The notes under the pieces: model-generated
The model's database searches: none
Seen by the model: the letters and a program-made list of their open reading frames with translations, nothing else
Told to the model about the DNA's origin: nothing
Program-made: the position numbers and the translations under genes
Part shown: one piece after another, positions 45,823 through 53,768 of the stretch
Position numbering within the stretch: position 1 is the stretch's first letter
How the letters are laid out: every line of letters begins with the position of its first letter
Assembly: GCF_003545695.1 (NCBI RefSeq)
Contig: NZ_QUZZ01000010.1
Location: forward strand, 1-64,000
Source: Taibaiella helva
GTDB taxonomy: Bacteria; Bacteroidota; Bacteroidia; Chitinophagales; Chitinophagaceae
DNA length: 64,000 bases
Direction: 5' to 3'

Positions 45823-46071
45823 GGCTGTATACACGTCGCCAGGCACTGGAAAATGATATGCTGAGCGAAGCGGAAGCGCTTTTTGGAGTGCTTTTTTCAA
45901 GCTGGTCTTTTAAGGTAACTCGTCATTAGCTGAGCTTCCCTTGGGCAATGTTGCCGTTGCGGGTTGCTTGCGCTTCATTGCCAGGTTTTATTCTGGGATA
46001 AATGAGAATTAAGGCGCTGAATGATGAAATTGTCTTAAATTGCATGCCCCAAAATTTTCCCGATCCCGGCT

Positions 46072-48327
46072 ATGACTCCTGAATATATAGAAATCCGCGG
46101 TGCGCGGGAAAACAATCTGAAGAACGTTGACCTTCGTTTGCCCAAGCGAAAGATCAACATTTTTACCGGGGTATCCGGATCGGGCAAATCTTCCATCGTC
46201 TTCGATACGATCGCCACGGAAGCGCAGCGCCAGCTGTATGAGAACTTCAGCATGTTCATCCGCAACCTGCTGCCCAAGTTCCCGCAGCCCGATGCCGACG
46301 CTATCGAAAGGCTCAGCATGGCCGTCGTGGTGGATCAGAAACGGCTTGGTGGCGGTTCGCATTCGACCATGGGTACGATCACCGACATTTCGCCGGTGCT
46401 GCGCCTCCTGTTCTCACGCGTCGGCAAGCCCTGGGTCGGCTATGCCAACGCTTTTTCCTTCAACGACCCTCAGGGTATGTGCCCTGGGTGTAATGGCCGC
46501 GGCCGTAAGCTGGGCTTCGATGCTTCCAGGTTCGTAGACCTTTCCAGATCGCTGAAAGAAGGAGCAGTACAGGCGCCGGGGCTGGCCTCCTGGGAAAAGG
46601 ATATGTATGCCCACAGCGGCTTCTTTGATGTGGATAAGAAGCTGGCCGATTTTACCGAAGCTGAAATGCACCTGCTGCTGTACAGCGAGCCGAGGAAGTT
46701 CAAGCTGAAGCTGGGTGAGGGAACCATGAATGCCACCTATATGGGGCTGATCGAAAAGTTTGAGCGGGCCTATATCCGGCGCGATATCAAAACGCTTTCC
46801 GAACGCACGCAGAAGATGATCATGCCCTTCCTGCAGGAAGGGCCCTGCCCGGCCTGCAAAGGCGCAAGGCTCAATGAAGCCGCCTTGTCCTGCAGGATCG
46901 ATGGGCGCAATATCGCGGAATTGTCGGCGATGGAAGCCGGTGAGCTGATCACTTTCCTGGAGCAGATCGACGATGTGGTGGCGGCGCCTATGGTACAGAC
47001 ATTGACAGAGCGCCTGCGGCACCTGGTGGATATGGGCCTCGAATACCTGAGCCTGAACCGGGAAACAGATACGCTTTCGGGTGGTGAGTCGCAGCGGGTA
47101 AAAATGGTGAAGCACCTGGGCAGCAGCCTTATCGATGTGCTGTACATTTTCGATGAGCCCAGCGTGGGCCTGCACCCCAGGGATGTGTACCGGCTGAACG
47201 GCCTGCTGCAGAAGCTGCGTGACAAAGGCAATACCGTGATCGTTGTGGAGCATGATCCCGATGTGATCCGTATTGCCGACCATGTAGTCGATGTAGGTCC
47301 GCATGCCGGAACGAAAGGCGGGCAGATCATGTACGAAGGCGACCTGGAAGGTCTGCTGAAGGCCGATACGCTTACGGGAAGGTACCTGAAGCAGCACCTG
47401 CCGCTGAAGACCGCCTGCAGGCCTTCGCAGGGGCAGCTACCGGTAAGGGGAGCGCAGGTAAACAACCTGAGAAAGGTAGATGTCGACATCCCGCAAGGCG
47501 TACTGACCGTGGTAACAGGTGTTGCCGGATCCGGCAAGAGCTCCCTGATCCACCATGCTTTCCTGAAAGCCTATCCGCAGGCGGTGGTAATCGACCAATC
47601 GGCTGTCGGTACTTCTACACGATCCAATCCTGCTACCTACACCGGCACGATGGACCTGATCCGCAAAGCCTTTGCTGCCGCCAATAAGGTGGATGCCTCG
47701 TTGTTCTCCTTTAATTCCAAAGGCGCCTGTGAAAACTGCCAGGGCTCCGGTGTGATCTATACCGACCTGGCCTTCCTGGATGGTGTGAAGATGCCTTGTG
47801 AAGTATGTGAAGGCAGGCGCTATAAAGAAGAGGTGCTGGCTTACCGGCTCGACGGCCGGTCGATATCCGATGTGCTGGCCATGACTGTGCAGGAAGCGCG
47901 CGCCTTCTTCACGGCAAAGGATATCTGTAAAAAGCTGGACACGATGATCGAAGTCGGGCTGGAATACCTTACGCTGGGTCAACCGCTGAGCACCCTGTCG
48001 GGCGGGGAATGCCAGCGTATCAAGCTGGCCAGCGAGCTGCACAAAAAGGGGAACATATATGTGATGGACGAGCCCACCACTGGCCTGCATCCTTCGGACG
48101 TGGGCCGGCTGATCGAGCTGATCGACGGGCTGGTAGATAAGAACAACACGGTGGTCGTGATCGAGCATAACCTGGATGTGATCAAGCGTGCCGACTGGAT
48201 CGTCGACATGGGACCGGAAGGCGGGCATAAAGGCGGACAGGTGATCTTTGAGGGTACGCCCGAAGCCCTTATCGCTTTCCCGGGCTCACATACCGGCATA
48301 CACCTGAAAGCCGCTGTGGCCGGCTGA
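46072..48327 (+). CDS. UvrA paralogue of the drug-resistance (DrrC-like) type
   Basis: The 751-residue product has two ABC ATPase modules: Walker A GVSGSGKSS near 33 and GVAGSGKSS in the second half, ABC signatures LSGGESQR and LSGGECQR, and Walker B regions YIFDEPSVGLHP and YVMDEPTTGLHP. Zinc-binding pairs are present (CPGCNGRG, CPACKGAR; CENCQGSG, CEVCEGRR). True UvrA has about 940 residues with a UvrB-binding region; this shorter class includes DrrC and related self-resistance proteins that act on DNA with bound drugs. It follows rph after 249 bases with no terminator between. Confidence 0.85.
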   Translation: MTPEYIEIRGARENNLKNVDLRLPKRKINIFTGVSGSGKSSIVFDTIATEAQRQLYENFSMFIRNLLPKFPQPDADAIERLSMAVVVDQKRLGGGSHSTMGTITDISPVLRLLFSRVGKPWVGYANAFSFNDPQGMCPGCNGRGRKLGFDASRFVDLSRSLKEGAVQAPGLASWEKDMYAHSGFFDVDKKLADFTEAEMHLLLYSEPRKFKLKLGEGTMNATYMGLIEKFERAYIRRDIKTLSERTQKMIMPFLQEGPCPACKGARLNEAALSCRIDGRNIAELSAMEAGELITFLEQIDDVVAAPMVQTLTERLRHLVDMGLEYLSLNRETDTLSGGESQRVKMVKHLGSSLIDVLYIFDEPSVGLHPRDVYRLNGLLQKLRDKGNTVIVVEHDPDVIRIADHVVDVGPHAGTKGGQIMYEGDLEGLLKADTLTGRYLKQHLPLKTACRPSQGQLPVRGAQVNNLRKVDVDIPQGVLTVVTGVAGSGKSSLIHHAFLKAYPQAVVIDQSAVGTSTRSNPATYTGTMDLIRKAFAAANKVDASLFSFNSKGACENCQGSGVIYTDLAFLDGVKMPCEVCEGRRYKEEVLAYRLDGRSISDVLAMTVQEARAFFTAKDICKKLDTMIEVGLEYLTLGQPLSTLSGGECQRIKLASELHKKGNIYVMDEPTTGLHPSDVGRLIELIDGLVDKNNTVVVIEHNLDVIKRADWIVDMGPEGGHKGGQVIFEGTPEALIAFPGSHTGIHLKAAVAG

Positions 48328-48357
48328 ACCAGGGGATAACAGGTAGCTGTAACAAGA

Positions 48358-48394
48358 AAGGCAAAGCTTCGAACCCGGTTTGAAGCTTTGCCTT
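48358..48394. terminator. Bidirectional terminator between convergent genes
   Basis: AAGGCAAAGCTTC (48358-48370) is the exact complement of GAAGCTTTGCCTT (48382-48394), with an 11-base loop. It serves the uvrA-like gene (plus) and the reductase gene (minus), whose stops lie within 32 bases. Confidence 0.75.
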
Positions 48395-48409
48395 CCATAA
48401 GGATTATGT

Positions 48410-48955
48410 TTATCGCTTCGGCTCGTAAATCAGCTGTACCACACCCGAACGGAATACATTGGTTTTGACAAGGCTTAGGTTTATCCTTTCCTTCAGGTTT
48501 TCAAACAGGGGCTTACCGCTGCCTAAAGCTACGGGATGTACCGATATGCGATACACATCGATAAGGCCCAGGTCAATAAAGGTTTTGATGAGGCCGGCCC
48601 CGCCGTATAGCCAGATGTCTTTTCCAGCCTGTTGTTTCAGCGTTGCTACTTTGGCGGGAATGTCCGTGCTGATAAAGGTAGCCTTTTCATCCTGCCGGTC
48701 CTGGCTGGAGAAGACAAATTTCTGCTTCGCATGTATGGCCTGCCAAAGCTTTTGCTCTGCTGTTCCGGCGCCGGCTTCCGGCTGGTAATTGCCCCAGGCA
48801 TCGTAGCTTACCCTGCCGTAAAATATCGTATCGATACCGGATACAAAGCCTTCAAAGTCCATATCGTCGTCCATAATGCACCAATCAATCTCTCCGTCGG
48901 GGCCTTCAATAAAACCATCGAGGGTTACCGCTAAATCTAAAATTACCTTTCTCAT
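48410..48955 (-). CDS. Dihydrofolate-reductase-family protein (RibD C-terminal type)
   Basis: The ATG at 48953-48955 is chosen over a GTG two codons earlier. The 181-residue product has the pattern KVILDLAVTLDGFIEGPDGE, FYGRVSYDAWGNY, KQKFVFSSQDRQ, IWLYGGAGLIKTFIDLGLID and the C-terminal RISVHPVALGSGKPLFENL. This is the YyaP/YwjB-like group, NADPH-dependent reductases of unknown substrate, not true folate reductase. A good promoter lies just upstream. Confidence 0.88.
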   Translation of the reverse strand: MRKVILDLAVTLDGFIEGPDGEIDWCIMDDDMDFEGFVSGIDTIFYGRVSYDAWGNYQPEAGAGTAEQKLWQAIHAKQKFVFSSQDRQDEKATFISTDIPAKVATLKQQAGKDIWLYGGAGLIKTFIDLGLIDVYRISVHPVALGSGKPLFENLKERINLSLVKTNVFRSGVVQLIYEPKR

Positions 48956-48974
48956 AAGCACAGTTATTATCCAG

Positions 48975-49007
48975 CAAAAATAAGTGGTGGGGACCTATAA
49001 GATCAAA
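48975..49007 (-). promoter_or_regulatory. Bacteroidota-type promoter of the reductase gene
   Basis: On the minus strand TTTG (49007-49004), a 21-base spacer and TATTTTTG (48982-48975) match the -33/-7 consensus exactly. The -7 box ends 19 bases before the ATG at 48955. Confidence 0.7.
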
Positions 49008-49124
49008 AATAGCTGTACGGATGTCAACGGTAACCGCTTAGCTTAATATAATCTGAAGCTGGACAAAGCGGATAACCTGGATGAGGTGATCCGGAAGATG
49101 GCCTGAACGCCGGGGCTTCAGGAA

Positions 49125-50711
49125 TCATTCATCCATGAATTCGTCCTGGGTCTTCAGGTTCATCCATCCCTTTTTCCCGCCGGGCAAGGTAAAGCGCAAA
49201 AAACCATATTGAACTTCCATTGCAGTGTACACGGCTTCATGCTGTACCGGGTAAAGCCCCGCCAGGCCTTTGCTGCAAATCTTTAAGTACTCGCCATGCT
49301 TCAGCGGAACAATGCTGTCAAAGGCCAGGGGCAGCAATTCTTTCAATCTTAAAGTATCACCGGTAAAGACAGTGTCGCGCGGTAATTTCTGGAGCGCCTT
49401 TTCCGGTAACGTCCACCTGGGGTACGGTATATCAAATAGCCCGAAACGTCCTTTGCTGCTGACCGTCACGCTTAGCTGGCGTACCGGAACACCATATTGC
49501 TCATTTACCCAAAGCGGGGTTGCCTCATCGATGGTCAGGCCTTTAGCTGCTGCTACCGGGTTGTTTTGCCTGATGATATGGCGGGTGCGATCAGACTCCC
49601 GTTCGCTATACAGCGTATAGTTACCATTATGGTCATGGTCCAGCCGGTAATATTCATGACGGGATCCGTAGTAAGGAATCCTCCTGTCAGGGAGATATTT
49701 TTGGCCGGGTCCAACGATGCCCAGCATGTCGACCGGTACCACCTGGTTGCCGGTCAGCACAAAGGCCAGCTGTCCCTCGACTGTATACGACCGAGCGTCG
49801 GGGATCAGCAGCTGCAGGAAATAGTTATATATCTCTATCATCTTCCCTTTCCGGGCAAAAATAAGAGCATATCCCAGCTTGATCTCATCGTAGACACCAG
49901 GCAGCAGCGGCAGGTTGAAGTCTCCTACCAGGCGAAAACGATCGTCGCCGGTATCGAGGGCGTAGCAGGAACCCTGGATGGAACGATCGGTCTTTTTGAA
50001 CACTTCGCGTGTTTTCCGGATATCTTGCTGCCAGGACTTATCGGCGGGAGTGTGCCTGGCATGATTATCGGATAGGAAGTCGTGGACAAATAACCTGTCA
50101 CCGTCCCTGCAGGGAATGAAATAGCCTTCGTCACGGGCAAAAACAGCAAGGTATTTGTCCTTGTCCAGTCGTAGCAGGCAAAAGCCTTTGGTATAATACT
50201 TGTTGTCGGTATCCCATTCTTTTATATTGCCGTTCTCGTCTTTGTCTGCTATCGATTTAGTGGTTTCTTTGATCAGTAGCACAAAAGGATTACAAGGCTG
50301 CAGGCTGGTGAAGATCGTATCTTCGTTGCGGAGTGCTTTACTTGCGCCGAACTGGTTGCCGGAGAGATAAGCATAAAAGGCTTCACTGTTGCAGGAACGG
50401 ATATGCTTTACGGGCAACAATACTGTATTGCTATCTGCCACTTCGGTTTCATTCCTGGCGATGCTGTCTACCCGGACGGAGGGAACATATTGCGGCGAGG
50501 TGCCGAAGCTGACGATAACTTCTTTGTACTGCTTTCCTTTCTTTTGATAGAACCTTAAGCTGCCTTTCCCCTTCTGAATAGCGACAACATCTACCTTGCC
50601 CAGTTCCAGCAGCTGCTGTGCCGCAGCTTTTTCAACAGAAAACAATGCGGCAAGCAGCAGCAATATGGCACCACCACACCGGAAGGATGATATCAAAAAG
50701 GAAGGGTACAT
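49125..50711 (-). CDS. Exported WG-repeat-like protein
   Basis: The ATG at 50709-50711 gives 528 residues with a signal peptide (FRCGGAILLLLAALFSVEKA); the 42-codon extension upstream is basic and cysteine-rich and is not favoured. The chain is beta-rich with repeats resembling WG modules (SSKGRFGLFDIPYPRW; CSKGLAGLYPVQHEAVYTAM; LPGGKKGWMNL), a form common in Bacteroidota exported proteins and usually of unknown role. No catalytic motif or T9SS tail is visible. It stands alone. Confidence 0.65.
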   Translation of the reverse strand: MYPSFLISSFRCGGAILLLLAALFSVEKAAAQQLLELGKVDVVAIQKGKGSLRFYQKKGKQYKEVIVSFGTSPQYVPSVRVDSIARNETEVADSNTVLLPVKHIRSCNSEAFYAYLSGNQFGASKALRNEDTIFTSLQPCNPFVLLIKETTKSIADKDENGNIKEWDTDNKYYTKGFCLLRLDKDKYLAVFARDEGYFIPCRDGDRLFVHDFLSDNHARHTPADKSWQQDIRKTREVFKKTDRSIQGSCYALDTGDDRFRLVGDFNLPLLPGVYDEIKLGYALIFARKGKMIEIYNYFLQLLIPDARSYTVEGQLAFVLTGNQVVPVDMLGIVGPGQKYLPDRRIPYYGSRHEYYRLDHDHNGNYTLYSERESDRTRHIIRQNNPVAAAKGLTIDEATPLWVNEQYGVPVRQLSVTVSSKGRFGLFDIPYPRWTLPEKALQKLPRDTVFTGDTLRLKELLPLAFDSIVPLKHGEYLKICSKGLAGLYPVQHEAVYTAMEVQYGFLRFTLPGGKKGWMNLKTQDEFMDE

Positions 50712-50911
50712 GGCCGGGTTAAGCAAGTTCTGCAAAAAGGAGCCTGCTGTTTTTAAGCAAAATAAGCGCTTCCGGCCACATCTGCAAAATGATTGCTTCG
50801 CCAAGCTCAGCAACCGCGTTCTACAGTCCTTGAGCATGTCAAAAAGACAAAACGAACCGGGTTGTTGCTTCGAAGTTACTTCGACTGCACAGCAACTGTA
50901 TGTTGCCCTGG

Positions 50912-51922
50912 TTAGAACCGGATCACCAGCTTGCCGATCATGCTGCCGCTTTCCAGCTGGTGGTGCGCGGTTTTCAGGTTTGCGGCGCTCAGGCCATCAA
51001 GCGTTTCCGTCAGCGTCGTGCGCAGTACGCCTTCATCCAATAATCCGGCAACACGGTTGAGGATATGATGCTGCGCTATCATGTCCCCGGTCTGGAAGGT
51101 AGAGCGGGTAAACATCAGCTCCCAGGAAAAGCCGGCGCTCTTACCTTTGATCTTGTTGAGGGCAACAGGCTGGGCAGATCCGGTGATCGATGCAATATGC
51201 CCCTGCGGCTTGATGAGCTCGGCCATGGCATCCCAATAGGTGTTGGTGTCGACAAAATCGAGAATAAAGTCGACATGTGTAAAGCCTGCCTGGTGCACGT
51301 TCCGGACAAGGTCTCTGTGATCCACGATATGATCGGCGCCCATCTTGCGGCACCATTCGGCGCTGGATGGCCGGCTTGCTGTCGCGATCACGGTAAGGCC
51401 GGCTACTTTCCCGGCGATCTGGATCGCTATGGAACCGACACCACCGGCGCCACCAATAATGAGCACCGTTTTTCCTTTGTCCTTTTCATTGATCCGGATA
51501 CGGTCGAACAGGATTTCCCAGGCGGTCAATGCGGTAAGGGGTATTGCCGCAGCAGCTTCCGGGTTCAGGGATGCCGGCTTATGTCCGGCAATGCGCTCAT
51601 CGACCAGCTGGTACTCCGCATTGCTGCCCGGTCGGTTGATGTCGCCGGCATAGTAAACGGGATCGCCGGGCTGGAACAGGCTGACCTCTTTACCCACAGC
51701 TTCTACAATACCCACGGCGTCCCAGCCGATGATCTTCGGTACTTCCTGTACTTTACCCTTAAGGCTGTTTTGCCGGACTTTGAAATCGACAGGATTGACG
51801 GATACCGCCGATATTTTTACCAGCAGGTCCCTGGCGCCTGGCTCCGGCTTTTCCGTTTCAAATTCGATAAAGCTGTCCGGCTCATGTATGGGCAGCGAGG
51901 TTTTAAATCCTATAGCTTTCAT
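50912..51922 (-). CDS. Zinc-independent MDR oxidoreductase (quinone-reductase/ZADH-like)
   Basis: The 336-residue product has the GroES-like N-terminal domain (EPGARDLLVKISAVSVNPVD, GWDAVGIVEAVGKEVSLFQP) and the NAD(P)-binding Rossmann domain (TVLIIGGAGGVGSIAIQIAG). The cysteine and histidine ligands of zinc alcohol dehydrogenases are not present at the usual places, so it belongs with quinone-reductase/YhdH-like MDR proteins using NADPH. It is divergent from an AraC gene and shares the operator-like region at 51992-52031. Confidence 0.88.
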   Translation of the reverse strand: MKAIGFKTSLPIHEPDSFIEFETEKPEPGARDLLVKISAVSVNPVDFKVRQNSLKGKVQEVPKIIGWDAVGIVEAVGKEVSLFQPGDPVYYAGDINRPGSNAEYQLVDERIAGHKPASLNPEAAAAIPLTALTAWEILFDRIRINEKDKGKTVLIIGGAGGVGSIAIQIAGKVAGLTVIATASRPSSAEWCRKMGADHIVDHRDLVRNVHQAGFTHVDFILDFVDTNTYWDAMAELIKPQGHIASITGSAQPVALNKIKGKSAGFSWELMFTRSTFQTGDMIAQHHILNRVAGLLDEGVLRTTLTETLDGLSAANLKTAHHQLESGSMIGKLVIRF

Positions 51923-51991
51923 GTTATGCGCTGTTTTGAATGTGTAGCATTATACTGTTGTTCTGCCAACTTCATTTTATTCTTGGATAGC

Positions 51992-52031
51992 AAAATTATA
52001 CCTGTCTATGTGTTTTAACCGGTATAATTTT
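51992..52031. promoter_or_regulatory. 11-bp perfect inverted repeat, candidate AraC operator
   Basis: AAAATTATACC (51992-52002) and GGTATAATTTT (52021-52031) are exact complements separated by 18 bases, between the divergent oxidoreductase and AraC genes. TATCTTTG (52046-52053) lies only three bases before the araC ATG and could give a nearly leaderless transcript. Confidence 0.55.
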
Positions 52032-52056
52032 TCCATAATCCAGTATATCTTTGCTC

Positions 52057-52893
52057 ATGGCTTACGATAATCTTTACTTGCCTTACAACATCCATTTTGA
52101 AACCCTGGATGAATTTCCGCCAGGGAAGAGCCAAAGGCATTTCTTTGAGCTGGTGTATATCCTGTCGGGTGCCGGTGAGCATTGCATCAACCAGCATTCC
52201 TTTTCCTATGGCGAGAACCATATGTTCCTGATCACACCGCAGGACTGCAGCAGGTTCACCATTGCAAAAACAACCCGTTTCTTTTTCCTCCGTTTCAGCA
52301 ATATCTACCTGGAACAAAACGGCCTGCTCCCGGAAAATATCCGGCGGCTGGAATTCATTCTTCAGCATGCCAACCATAAGCCAGGCTGCATACTGAAGAA
52401 CCAAAGCGATAAAGCGCTGGTACGGCCTATGGTAGAAGCATTGATCCGCGAAGCGGTTAACCGGGATCTTTACGACCGGGAAATCACGCAGCAGCTGGTC
52501 AATACCCTTATCGTCGTCGTGGCGCGGAATATAGCCAAATACCTGCCGGAAAAGGTAGACGGAGCGTCGGAAGAGAAGATTATCGATATCCTGAATTATA
52601 TCCAGGCAAACATTTACGATCCGGAACGTCTTCGCGCCGCGGTCATCGCGCAGCACTCCGGCATATCGGAGCACTACCTGGGCCGCTATTTCAAAAAGCA
52701 CTGCGGAGAGACCATGCAGGGATACATCAACAGCTACAAAGCGACCCTGATCGAACATCGCCTGAAACATAGCGACAGGCGGATCAACGAGATCGTTACC
52801 GAGCTGGGCTTTACCGATGAAAGCCACCTGAATAAATTTTTTAAAGCGCACCGGGGTATCAGCCCAAGGCAATACCGGGCAAGGCTGCTATAG
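52057..52893 (+). CDS. AraC-family transcriptional regulator
   Basis: The ATG at 52057 is preferred to an in-frame TTG two codons before. The 278-residue product has a cupin-type sensor half (FFELVYILSGAGEHCINQHS, FLITPQDCSRFTI) and a C-terminal double helix-turn-helix (LRAAVIAQHSGISEHYLGRY; FKKHCGETMQGYINSYKATL; INEIVTELGFTDESHLNKFF; KAHRGISPRQYR). It probably senses a small molecule and controls the divergent oxidoreductase gene and itself. Confidence 0.93.
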   Translation: MAYDNLYLPYNIHFETLDEFPPGKSQRHFFELVYILSGAGEHCINQHSFSYGENHMFLITPQDCSRFTIAKTTRFFFLRFSNIYLEQNGLLPENIRRLEFILQHANHKPGCILKNQSDKALVRPMVEALIREAVNRDLYDREITQQLVNTLIVVVARNIAKYLPEKVDGASEEKIIDILNYIQANIYDPERLRAAVIAQHSGISEHYLGRYFKKHCGETMQGYINSYKATLIEHRLKHSDRRINEIVTELGFTDESHLNKFFKAHRGISPRQYRARLL

Positions 52894-53518
52894 CCGGGCA
52901 GTGTATCGATAGTTTTCCCGGCGTCGATATCGTAGATATAGCTTCCTGCAGCTGTATTAATAAGGACATGGGGTGGGGCAAGCGTGGAAAAGGAAATGGT
53001 ATTGGGCAGCGCATTGACCGGTTTGGACAGCAGGCCTCCTTTGTAGACCACAAAGCTTCTTCCGCGCCAGTCCTGCACGATGGCGATCCTGGCATGCAGC
53101 CCCTAGGAAAAAGGCGAAGTGTATTCCCGGTTTTCAAACGACCGGACCTGGTATTTTTGCAAGCCGGGTTTCAGTAACTCGATCGGTATCCGCCCGATGC
53201 TGCCAGGGAGGGCATCAAAGAAACCTTTGCCGATATAGGGTAGTGTGTATTCCACCCTCTGGTTGTCGACGCCGATATACACGACATCGGAGGCTGGCAA
53301 AGAGCAGATTGCCTTCGAGATCTGTTTTTAAAGGTAGCCCCATCGAACCGGCTTACACCTGTTTCCGTTGCGATCCACAGGAAGCCGTCCCTATCCTGCA
53401 CGATATAGTAAACATTCTCCTGCCAGGCCTTCCCGGGCAGTAAACCGGAAGGAGCTGTGCTTCCGGGCCTGTGTAACGCCGGAAGGACAGCAAAGGATAA
53501 AGAATAAAGAAGCGCCAA
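52894..53518 (-). pseudogene. Decayed propeller-type sensor gene (N-terminal part)
   Basis: The minus strand begins with a hydrophobic leader (MALLYSLSFAVLPALHRPG) and the first blade of a two-component regulator propeller (NVYYIVQDRDGFLWIATETG, VSRFDGATFKN). Near 53320 the frame shifts to LPASDVVYIGVDNQRVEY, meets a TAG at 53103-53105, and continues in the same frame (RIAIVQDWRGRSFVVYKGGL) to about 52894, where it abuts the AraC gene. Histidine-kinase, output and most blades are missing. Intact relatives have about 1000 residues. Confidence 0.7.
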
Positions 53519-53768
53519 TAATTTTTTCTGCGTATAGTATGCTGGTAGTCTGGGATAATGCTTTCGGCCAGTGTTCTTCTTCTGGCCGGCAATAATGATT
53601 GTTGCCGGTCAGTCTCTTACAAATCTAATTCAGAAAAGAGAGAATACAGGAAGGGCGGTGGAGGAGAAGGTATGCCGGAAAGCAGCTTACCCTACCGGGA
53701 AGACAGGCTAAGCTGCTTTCCGGGGCCGTGGAGAAGCAGCTTGCAGCGTGCAGCCTATGGGACGGACA
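53519..53768. other. Gap with a strong hairpin
   Basis: The only clear structure is the 15-bp hairpin at 53675-53723. No gene was seen. Confidence 0.5.
53675..53723 (-). terminator. 15-bp perfect hairpin downstream of the CHU_C operon
   Basis: CCGGAAAGCAGCTTA (53675-53689) is the exact complement of TAAGCTGCTTTCCGG (53709-53723), loop 19 bases. It begins 45 bases after the stop of the CHU_C gene at 53769 and lacks a clear T run, so it may end or stabilise that transcript. Confidence 0.5.

Noticed and set aside
46072-48327. The genome's housekeeping UvrA
   Set aside because: It is about 190 residues short of UvrA and lacks the UvrB-binding region; it fits the resistance-type paralogues better.
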